Assembly: GCA_904502215.1 (NCBI GenBank)
Contig: CAJGDQ010000049.1
Location: 1 to 7,266, forward strand
From: Clostridiaceae bacterium
Lineage (GTDB): Bacteria > Bacillota > Clostridia > Oscillospirales > Acutalibacteraceae
Length of the DNA stretch: 7,266 nucleotides
Reading direction: 5' to 3'
Numbering within the stretch: the stretch's first letter is position 1; each line of letters begins with the position of its first letter. The translations under genes and the position numbers were made by a program. The notes beneath the pieces were generated by a model that was not told the origin of the DNA, searched no databases, and was given only the letters and a program-made list of their open reading frames with translations. This document shows positions 1 to 6,158 of this stretch, piece by piece.

Positions 1-423
1 AGCGGATTGTTCTATCCTCTCAACCTGAGTGTCAACTATGGGAATAACATAAGCCTTGTCGATAAACGGTTTTAGCATAAACATATCGTGAGTGGTGGCG
101 ATATCATCATATTTACTGGAACGTAAAAGTTCAAAAGTCATATTGATATTTAAGAATTTAGGGTGGAAATACACACAAGTGTAGTGAGCTTTTGATTTTG
201 AAATCAACACAGGATTTTCCTTTTCATCAAAGCACAAAAAAGACGGAGCGTTAGCAGTAACTTTCTCATCGCCAACATTAAATTCTAATTTTCCTTTTGT
301 GAGTATAACAAGTAGAAAACACTTATCTTTAATGCTAATATTATCAAGCGAGCAGTCCTTTGCGCATTCCACAAAAGCAACTTTTCCCTCATTATACTTT
401 CTGCCAACTGTTATATATTCCAT
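1..423 (-). CDS. AraC-family transcriptional regulator, N-terminal part (runs off the left edge)
   Basis: The minus-strand frame is open from the ATG at 423-421 to the window edge and gives 141 residues. The start is well fixed: an in-frame TAA lies just upstream and a purine-rich AAGGCGGTGGGA precedes the ATG. The visible part resembles the N-terminal cupin-like sensing domain of clostridial AraC regulators. It has a KGKLEFNVGDEKV strand pair around residues 43-55, NAPSFLCF around 58-65, a typical VYFHPKFLNINMTFE block at 84-98, and HDMFMLKPF at 112-120. The C-terminal double helix-turn-helix that would bind DNA lies outside the window, so the family call rests on the sensor domain alone. 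The gene is divergent from rhaB and shares a 193-bp control region with it. I infer that it regulates rhaB in response to L-rhamnose or a derivative, but the effector cannot be read from the sequence. Confidence 0.8.
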   Translation of the reverse strand, partial: MEYITVGRKYNEGKVAFVECAKDCSLDNISIKDKCFLLVILTKGKLEFNVGDEKVTANAPSFLCFDEKENPVLISKSKAHYTCVYFHPKFLNINMTFELLRSSKYDDIATTHDMFMLKPFIDKAYVIPIVDTQVERIEQSA

Positions 424-448
424 ATTCCCACCGCCTTAATCTACACTA

Positions 449-477
449 ATTTTACCATAATATAACTTGCCGTTCAA
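449..477 (-). promoter_or_regulatory. Probable sigma-A promoter of the AraC-family gene
   Basis: On the minus strand, TTGAAC (477-472) is followed by a 17-bp spacer and TAAAAT (454-449), with TGG directly before the -10 (TGn extended -10). Both boxes are close to the housekeeping consensus. Transcription would start near 442, leaving a short leader of roughly 20 nt that contains the ribosome binding site. This is a pattern match only; no start site has been mapped. Confidence 0.6.
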
Positions 478-487
478 TGTTCAGTTA

Positions 488-524
488 TTATCTAATCTAT
501 AATTTCTTTTATCTAATATTAAAT
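488..524. promoter_or_regulatory. Candidate AraC-type operator: two direct half-sites 21 bp apart
   Basis: TTATCTAAT occurs at 488-496 and again, identical in 9 of 9 bases, at 509-517. Extending each copy to 16 bp (488-503 and 509-524) keeps 13 of 16 matches. The period is exactly 21 bp, two helical turns, which puts both copies on the same DNA face. AraC-family activators classically bind such direct repeats. The site lies between the two divergent promoters, about 35 bp upstream of the proposed rhaB -35. The region is very AT-rich, which raises the chance of accidental repeats. Confidence 0.5.
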
Positions 525-559
525 CGTTGAACAATTATTTATTTATAAAAAACATATTA

Positions 560-588
560 TTGCAAAAAGTTTTAAGTTATGATAAACT
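560..588 (+). promoter_or_regulatory. Probable promoter of rhaB
   Basis: TTGCAA (560-565), a 17-bp spacer and TAAACT (583-588) fit a sigma-A promoter, with TGA just before the -10 forming an extended -10. The -10 matches consensus at only 4 of 6 positions, consistent with a promoter that needs an activator. The start would fall near 595, giving a leader of about 20 nt. The surrounding AT-rich sequence offers weaker alternatives. Confidence 0.42.
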
Positions 589-604
589 AATATTAGTAAT
601 TTTT

Positions 605-611
605 GGAGGGG
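605..611 (+). promoter_or_regulatory. Ribosome binding site that fixes the rhaB start
   Basis: GGAGGGG lies 5 nt before the ATG at 617. It decides against the TTG at 527, which would add 30 residues, has no ribosome binding site, and would put the probable promoter inside the coding region. Confidence 0.85.
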
Positions 612-616
612 ATAGA

Positions 617-2080
617 ATGAAAAAAATTCTTTCTTTTGATTTTGGCGCTTCAAGCGGAAGAGCAATGATTTCAAGCTTTGACGGCGAGAAAATAACCATG
701 GAGGAAATCCATCGTTTTTCTAACGATACCGTTATCGTAAACGGCACTATGTATTGGGATATTCTCCGCCTTTTCTTTGAAATTAAAACAAGTATAACAA
801 AGGCGGTTAATTCCGGCGGTTTTGATGCTATCGGTATTGATACCTGGGGAGTTGATTTCGGCCTTATTGATAAAAGAGGAAAGCTTTTAGGCAACCCTGT
901 TCATTATAGAGACTTAAGAACTGAGGGTATTCCCGAAAAGGTTTTCGAAACCATCTCTAAGGAAGAGATTTATAACAGAACTGGCACTCAGTGCATGAGA
1001 ATTAACACCCTTTATCAGTTAATGTATCTAAAGGAAAATGAGCCTGAAATTTTCGAAAACACCGAAAAAGTTCTCTTGATTCCCGACCTTTTTGCATATA
1101 TGCTCACAGGCGAAATGAGAGCCGAAGCTAGCATTGCTTCAACCACAAACCTTTATAATCCCTATAAAAGAGATTGGGACTATGAGCTTATCGAGCGTTT
1201 AGGACTTGATAAAAACCTCTTCCCCGAAATTATAAAGGCCGGAAATATCTATGGCTATTTAACCGATGAAATTTGCGAGGAATTAGGCTGCGAAAAGGTT
1301 CCCGTTATTGCTGTTTGCGCTCATGATACTGCATCAGCCGTTGCGGCAACCCCCTCCTTTGCTGATGATTTTGTCTATATCAGCTGCGGCACTTGGAGCC
1401 TTTTTGGAATCGAATTGCCTGAGCCTATTATAAACGATGAGGTTTGCAAGCTTAATTTCACAAACGAGGGTGGATTTGATGATACCGTTCGTTTCCTTAA
1501 GAATATTATGGGATTATGGCTTATTCAAGAATCTCGCCGCCAATGGAGAAGAGAGGGCGAAGAGGTTGGTTTCGACCTACTTGAAAAAGAAGCATTAGCT
1601 TCTGAGCCCTTTAAATGCTTCGTTGATGTTGATGACCCGATGTTTGAATCGGCAGGAAATCTGCCTCGCAGAGTTAAGGAATTTTGCGAGAAAACAGGTC
1701 AGTATGTGCCTAAAAACAGAGGCGAAATTATGCGCTGCATTTACCAAAGTATCGCAATGAAATACAAATACACCTTTAATAAGCTCGGCGAAATTGCAAA
1801 CAAGAAATACACTAAAATCAATATGCTCGGCGGCGGTATTAAAGATAAGCTTTTGTGCCGACTCACAGCAGATGCTTGCAACGCCGAAGTTTTAGCAGGA
1901 CCTACCGAGGCTACTGTTATGGGTAATATTGCAGTTGGTTATTATGCACTTGGAGAAATCAAAGATTTTGCTGATATTCGCAAAACTGTTTCTAACTCAA
2001 CCGATATTAAGCACTATCTTCCTGAAAACCCTGAGGCTTGGGAAGAAGCCTATGAACGCTACTTAAAAATAATGAACTAA
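617..2080 (+). CDS. rhaB: Rhamnulokinase (FGGY carbohydrate kinase)
   Basis: Cytoplasmic kinase that transfers phosphate from ATP to L-rhamnulose, giving L-rhamnulose 1-phosphate, the second step of L-rhamnose breakdown. The protein has 487 residues, a normal length for RhaB. Visible motifs in order: the N-terminal phosphate-binding strand FDFGASSGRAM (7-17); GIDTWGVDFGLID (73-85); the substrate-side HYRDLRTEG (96-104); NTLYQL (130-135); the catalytic-base motif AHDTAS with Asp237; SCGTWSLFG (256-264); GLWLIQESRRQW (299-310); and the ATPase-fold LGGGIKDKLL (404-413). HYRDxRT and NTLYQL favour RhaB over the related L-fuculokinase, which remains the main alternative. It starts at ATG 617 behind a GGAGGGG site. 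It stands alone on its strand here; a divergent AraC-type regulator lies upstream. Rhamnose isomerase, aldolase and transporter genes are not in view. No frameshift or missing key residue is seen. Confidence 0.93.
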   Translation: MKKILSFDFGASSGRAMISSFDGEKITMEEIHRFSNDTVIVNGTMYWDILRLFFEIKTSITKAVNSGGFDAIGIDTWGVDFGLIDKRGKLLGNPVHYRDLRTEGIPEKVFETISKEEIYNRTGTQCMRINTLYQLMYLKENEPEIFENTEKVLLIPDLFAYMLTGEMRAEASIASTTNLYNPYKRDWDYELIERLGLDKNLFPEIIKAGNIYGYLTDEICEELGCEKVPVIAVCAHDTASAVAATPSFADDFVYISCGTWSLFGIELPEPIINDEVCKLNFTNEGGFDDTVRFLKNIMGLWLIQESRRQWRREGEEVGFDLLEKEALASEPFKCFVDVDDPMFESAGNLPRRVKEFCEKTGQYVPKNRGEIMRCIYQSIAMKYKYTFNKLGEIANKKYTKINMLGGGIKDKLLCRLTADACNAEVLAGPTEATVMGNIAVGYYALGEIKDFADIRKTVSNSTDIKHYLPENPEAWEEAYERYLKIMN

Positions 2081-2108
2081 TTGCGTTGGGTTTCAATACC
2101 ACAATGCA

Positions 2109-2281
2109 TCGATATAAATTCCTTGCGGACTTTTCGATATGCGCCAATGCACTCGATATGCCTATCGGCTCGATATGTGCTTAACAGCACAAGAAAATTT
2201 ATATCATATCGAGTTCGTGAAACGAACATATCGAATTCACCTTTGGTAAATATATCGATTTTGCTGTAGCAAAAATATCGA
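2109..2281. repeat. Mirrored array of seven small hairpins punctuated by TCGATAT/ATATCGA
   Basis: The heptamer TCGATAT occurs at 2109, 2134, 2153 and 2170, and its reverse complement ATATCGA at 2206, 2228, 2252 and 2275 (start positions). Each interval holds a small hairpin. In order, the stems are AAATTCC/GGACTTT (2117-2134, one mismatch, its end touching the next heptamer), GCGC/GCAC (2141-2152, one mismatch), GCC/GGC (2160-2169), GTGCT/AGCAC (2177-2190), GTTCG/CGAAC (2213-2227), ATTCACC/GGTAAAT (2235-2251, one mismatch) and TTTTGC/GCAAAA (2259-2274). Only the central interval has extra sequence (2191-2205). The four left heptamers can pair with the four right ones, so the whole block could fold as one branched structure with side hairpins. 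It lies 28 nt after the rhaB stop and just before the terminator, so it would be in the rhaB 3' UTR. It codes for nothing convincing. It resembles a miniature palindromic repeat element; I cannot name a described family. Confidence 0.8.
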
Positions 2282-2283
2282 AT

Positions 2284-2328
2284 AAAAAAACACCCGAAAA
2301 GAAGTTAGTTTCTTTTTCGGGTGTTTTT
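2284..2328. terminator. Bidirectional rho-independent terminator between rhaB and polC
   Basis: CACCCGAAAAGAA (2291-2303) pairs with the T-rich strand TTCTTTTTCGGGTG (2310-2323) around a six-base GTTAGT loop, with one bulged T. The stem is flanked by seven A's on the left (2284-2290) and five T's on the right (2324-2328), so it has a U-tract in both directions. It would end rhaB transcripts on the plus strand and the ispG-polC operon on the minus strand. The polC stop codon is only 6 nt away. Confidence 0.92.
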
Positions 2329-2334
2329 CTTCTT

Positions 2335-5300
2335 TTAGAACATAGAAATTTGATTTGTATCAGGTAAATCATTCATAGCGCCAAGGTCGGCAAGGTTTTG
2401 AATAATCGTTTTAGAAACCCCTGCTTCTATTTGGAAATCCTCTTTTGATATGAAATTGCCCTTTTGAGCCGTTTCATAAATCGAGTATGCCGCCTTTTCG
2501 CCAACTCCCGAAAGAGAGCCAAACGGAAGGCGCATTTTTCCATTTTCAGGAACATACTTCATAGCATGCGACTTATTGATATCAATAGGCAATATTTCAA
2601 TTCCTCTTGACATCATTTCGTTTATAATCAGCATATTGTTATAAACATCAAGTTCCTTTTTGGTTGCATCCTTACCCTTCGCCTTGATATCCCTGAGATA
2701 TCTTCTAACGGCATCCTTGCCCTGAATAACTGTTGGAACATCAACATCCTCTGGGCGAGCGGTGAAATAAGCGCAGTAAAATTCAAGGGGCTTATGAACC
2801 TTATACCAAGCAACTCTTAAAGCTGAAATAACATAAGCGGCGGCGTGAGCCTTGGGGAACATATACTTGATTTTATGACAACTTTCAATATACCACTCAG
2901 GAACATCAACCGCCCTCATATCATTTTCCATCGCTTCCCAATCTTCCTTGGAAACCTTGCCCTTAGCAACAAGACCCTTACGAACCGTTTCGGTTATCTT
3001 AAAGGCTCGGCTTTCATCCATACCCTGATGGATAAGATAAACCATTATGTTATCACGTGTTCCAATAACCTCTGAAATGGTGCAGGTTCCGTTTTCTATA
3101 AGGTCTTTAGCGTTGCCGAGATAAACATCGGTTCCGTGCGAAAGTCCTGAAATTTGCAAAAGGTCGGAGAAATTCTTAGGCTTACAGTCTATAAGCATTT
3201 CTCGAACGAACTTTGTTCCAAACTCGGGCAAACAATAAGTGCCTGTTTTAGAATCAATATCCTCGGGGGTAACACCCAAGGCATCGGTTGAAATAAAGAG
3301 GCTATAAACCTCGGGGTCACTCATCGAAACCTCACTAACAGGGATTCCCGAATATTCCTCAAGATACTTATATGTTGTTGGAACAACGTGGCCTAATTCA
3401 TCAAGTTTTAGAATAGTATCATGAATCGAATGGAAGTCGAAATGGGTTGTAACAACATCAGACTTAACATCATCAGCGGGGTGCTGAACAGGGCAAAAAT
3501 CATAGATGGTTTTATCCCTGGGAACAACAATCATACCCGCAGGGTGCTGACCTGTTGTTTGTTTAATTTGAGCCTTTTCAACCTTTTTAGCAAGGCGGTT
3601 AAGCTCAGCTCCACTTAACACTATACCCTTTTTCTCGGCATAAGCCTTTGAAAAACCGTAAGCAGTTTTCTCGGCAACGGTTGATATGGTTCCCGCTTTG
3701 AAAACGTTTTCGCTACCGAATAAGGTTTCGGTATATTTTTGAACTTGAGTTTGAAATTCATCCGAGAAGTTAAGGTCGATATCAGGCACCTTATCTCCCT
3801 TAAAACCTAAGAAGGTTTCGAATGGGATATCATGACCGTCTCGGTGCATAACCTCGCCACATTCGCATATCTTTTCAGGAAGGTCAAATCCTGAGCCAAC
3901 CTCACCCTTAAGGAAGAACTCACTATGACAGCACTTAGGACAAACATAGTGCGGCGGCAAGGGGTTAACCTCGGAAATGCCCGCCATTGTTGCAACAAAT
4001 GAAGAGCCAACCGAACCACGAGAGCCAACGAGATATCCGTTTTCCTCGCTATATGCCACCAACTTTTGAGCCGACATATACATTATCGAGAAGCCGTTAT
4101 TAATAATGGAGTTAAGTTCCTTTTCAAGTCGCTTTTCAACAACCTCGGGAACCTTTTCTCCGTATTTTTTATGGGCATTTTCCCAACAAATTCTTCTTAA
4201 ATCATCATCCGAGCCTTCAATAACAGGCGGATAGTTGCCCTCAGGAACAGGGATAACATCCCCGCTTATCATATCGGCAATTTTCTTTGGATTATCAATA
4301 ACAAATTCCTTAGCCCTATCGCCGAAATAATCAAAATCGCTTAGCATTTCGGCAGTTGTTTTAAGATAAAGCGGTGCTTGATTATCGAAATCATCGAAGC
4401 CTTGACCTGCCATCAATATCTTGCGGATAATAACATCCTCTTTTTTGAGGAAATGAACATCTCCCGTAGCAACAACGGGTAATGACAGCTTATCAGCAAG
4501 CTCAACAACCTTTTTATTAAAATTCTTGATAACCTCAAAGCTTGAAACATGGCGAAGTCGGTTAGGGATAACCGCTCCCGTTTTCTTATCCTTTTTATCG
4601 GGATAGCTTGATTCCCTTATCATAAATTCATTATTGCCGAGCGGCTGAATTTCGAGATAATCATAAAATGAAGCAATCTCTAACAATTCTTCCTCGGGCC
4701 TGTTATCAATAATTGCCTGATAAAGCTCACCCTGTTCGCAAGCAGAGCCGATTATAAGTCCCTCACGGTGCTTTTCGAGTTTACTGCGAAGAGTGCAGGG
4801 CCTGCCGTGGAAATCATTAAGATGGGCAAAACTTACTAATTTATAAAGGTTTTTAAGACCTATTAAATCCTTAACCAAAATAATTTGATGATATCTAAGC
4901 TTTCCGATTTGCTTTGAATTAAGCTTAGATAAATCATTTTTAATATCATCAACAAAATAAGCCTCAACGCCATAAATAACCTTGAAATCGGGGTTATCCT
5001 TGCGAACCTTTTTAAGCGCTTCAGCAGCGGCAGGATATGCCTGAACAACGCCGTGGTCGGTTATGGCTATTGCCTTATGTCCCCAAGCGGCAGCCTGACT
5101 TATTATATCCCCTGCCGAAGAAACTGCATCCTTTGCCGACATATTAGTATGGCAATGGAGTTCTATTCGCTTTTCGCCCTCATAATCATCCTTCTCGGTA
5201 TATTTTTGAAGCAAGGCCATAGAACGAGGCTTAACCATAAATTCATTTTTATAATTATCAAACTCATAAGAGCCACTAACTAAAATATATGCTCCCTCTT

Positions 5301-6144
5301 TAACAGGCGCTATATCACCCATTTTCTTAGGGTCTATAAACATAGTAGCCGTTAAAGAATTGGTGTGGTCGCTAAAGGAAAAGGTGAAAATATTTGTTTC
5401 TCCACGCTTGGTATTGATAGTTCTAACCTCGGTTTCGAAAACCTCTCCCCAACAGCAAATTTCTTTATCATCGCCGCTAACCTCTATCATCGGCTTGATT
5501 TTACCATCTATTCTTCTACCATAAAAAAGCTTTGGCTCATCTAAATAAACTATGCCGTTTTCGGGGCGGTCATTCCTCTTTTCAAAGGAAATAGTTTTTT
5601 GTGGCTCAACCTTTTTAGGTTGACCTTGAGGAGCAGGAACAGGGGTTGGGGTTGGCAAAACAATCTCAACATCCTCTAATTGACCATCAAACTGAACAGT
5701 AATATCCACTCCGAATTTTTCACGAACTAAAGAAGAAAGTATTTTTTCAAAATTTAATTCGCAAATTCTTTTATATCCGCCTTGCTTGAGGGTTATTTTA
5801 ACAACTTGTCCCTCAAGAGCATACAAAGCACCTGCAAAATATCCATTAAAGGCGGCGTTTTGCATTCTGATTTGAGCCGTTAAATCGGCTATTGCCTCAG
5901 CAGTTAACGCCTCTTCAGAAAACTTGAACTCCATAAGGCATTTATCAAGCTTTAAAGCATCTTTAACCCCATTTATAACATTGAATTGGTTTTCCCTTGA
6001 TATGTAAGCTTCGGAAGAAATCTCGGCAATTAAAGAGCGGTTTTCCATATCAAGACTGCATTTTAAAACAACAGCCTTTTCAACCTCTTTAATATTTTGA
6101 GATAAATAAACTCCGAATATATCCGAAAAGGATGGCCTTTGCAT
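2335..6144 (-). CDS. polC: PolC-type DNA polymerase III alpha subunit lacking the proofreading exonuclease domain
   Basis: Main replicative polymerase of low-GC Gram-positives. With the ATG at 6144 it has 1269 residues, against about 1437 in B. subtilis PolC. Domains in order: N-terminal region 1-160; Pro-rich linker from about 163; OB-fold about 224-313; PHP domain starting at ELHCHT (328-333); a Zn finger with C735, C738, C760 and C762; the polymerase core with SRGSVGSS and catalytic D788, D790 (VPDIDLNFS) and D915 (KLDELG); TTGQHPAG; YMFPKAHAAAY; a helix-hairpin-helix near 1206-1222; and a C-terminal clamp-binding QISMF (1265-1269). The DEDD exonuclease usually inserted in the PHP domain is absent: GVEAYFVDD (392-400) leads, through an 18-residue stretch, into YHQIILVKDLIGLKNLYKLVS (from 418). 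The nine PHP metal-ligand positions are kept. GHDDPT reads GHVVPT (918-923). The gene is the last of the operon, 14 nt after ispG. Confidence 0.96.
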   Translation of the reverse strand: MQRPSFSDIFGVYLSQNIKEVEKAVVLKCSLDMENRSLIAEISSEAYISRENQFNVINGVKDALKLDKCLMEFKFSEEALTAEAIADLTAQIRMQNAAFNGYFAGALYALEGQVVKITLKQGGYKRICELNFEKILSSLVREKFGVDITVQFDGQLEDVEIVLPTPTPVPAPQGQPKKVEPQKTISFEKRNDRPENGIVYLDEPKLFYGRRIDGKIKPMIEVSGDDKEICCWGEVFETEVRTINTKRGETNIFTFSFSDHTNSLTATMFIDPKKMGDIAPVKEGAYILVSGSYEFDNYKNEFMVKPRSMALLQKYTEKDDYEGEKRIELHCHTNMSAKDAVSSAGDIISQAAAWGHKAIAITDHGVVQAYPAAAEALKKVRKDNPDFKVIYGVEAYFVDDIKNDLSKLNSKQIGKLRYHQIILVKDLIGLKNLYKLVSFAHLNDFHGRPCTLRSKLEKHREGLIIGSACEQGELYQAIIDNRPEEELLEIASFYDYLEIQPLGNNEFMIRESSYPDKKDKKTGAVIPNRLRHVSSFEVIKNFNKKVVELADKLSLPVVATGDVHFLKKEDVIIRKILMAGQGFDDFDNQAPLYLKTTAEMLSDFDYFGDRAKEFVIDNPKKIADMISGDVIPVPEGNYPPVIEGSDDDLRRICWENAHKKYGEKVPEVVEKRLEKELNSIINNGFSIMYMSAQKLVAYSEENGYLVGSRGSVGSSFVATMAGISEVNPLPPHYVCPKCCHSEFFLKGEVGSGFDLPEKICECGEVMHRDGHDIPFETFLGFKGDKVPDIDLNFSDEFQTQVQKYTETLFGSENVFKAGTISTVAEKTAYGFSKAYAEKKGIVLSGAELNRLAKKVEKAQIKQTTGQHPAGMIVVPRDKTIYDFCPVQHPADDVKSDVVTTHFDFHSIHDTILKLDELGHVVPTTYKYLEEYSGIPVSEVSMSDPEVYSLFISTDALGVTPEDIDSKTGTYCLPEFGTKFVREMLIDCKPKNFSDLLQISGLSHGTDVYLGNAKDLIENGTCTISEVIGTRDNIMVYLIHQGMDESRAFKITETVRKGLVAKGKVSKEDWEAMENDMRAVDVPEWYIESCHKIKYMFPKAHAAAYVISALRVAWYKVHKPLEFYCAYFTARPEDVDVPTVIQGKDAVRRYLRDIKAKGKDATKKELDVYNNMLIINEMMSRGIEILPIDINKSHAMKYVPENGKMRLPFGSLSGVGEKAAYSIYETAQKGNFISKEDFQIEAGVSKTIIQNLADLGAMNDLPDTNQISMF

Positions 6145-6152
6145 TTTCAAAA

Positions 6153-6157
6153 CTCCG
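6153..6157 (-). promoter_or_regulatory. Ribosome binding site that decides the polC start
   Basis: On the minus strand CGGAG lies 8 nt before the ATG at 6144. The in-frame TTG two codons earlier (6150) would be only 2-3 nt from this site, too close for good initiation, so ATG 6144 is chosen. The site lies inside the 14-nt gap after the ispG stop, which suggests coupled translation. Confidence 0.75.
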
Positions 6158-6158
6158 T

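Noticed and set aside
535..550. Third operator-like half-site (TTATTTATTTATAAAA)
   Set aside because: It matches the first half-site at about 12 of 16 positions but sits 26 bp, not 21 bp, from the second copy in very AT-rich DNA; chance is the simpler explanation.
527..616. Upstream TTG start adding 30 residues to rhamnulokinase
   Set aside because: The extension has no family match and no ribosome binding site, and it covers the probable promoter; the ATG at 617 has an excellent GGAGGGG site and begins the kinase fold directly.
577..894. 105-residue minus-strand open frame over the 5' end of rhaB
   Set aside because: It is antisense to the conserved N-terminal kinase motifs and has no ribosome binding site or known family.
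2081..2269. 62-residue plus-strand open frame right after the rhaB stop
   Set aside because: It begins at a TTG with no ribosome binding site, runs through the hairpin array, and has no recognisable protein features; the DNA is better explained as structured repeats.
2109..2281. CRISPR array
   Set aside because: The repeat unit is only 7 bp, spacing is irregular (17-36 bp), the orientation flips halfway, and the intervals are self-complementary hairpins, unlike spacers.
3777..3783. Ninth TCGATAT copy inside polC
   Set aside because: It encodes part of the catalytic DID triplet of PolC and has no neighbouring copies or hairpins, so it is incidental.
6145..6150. TTG start for PolC two codons upstream of the ATG
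   Set aside because: The CGGAG site would lie only 2-3 nt away, against 8 nt for the ATG at 6144.
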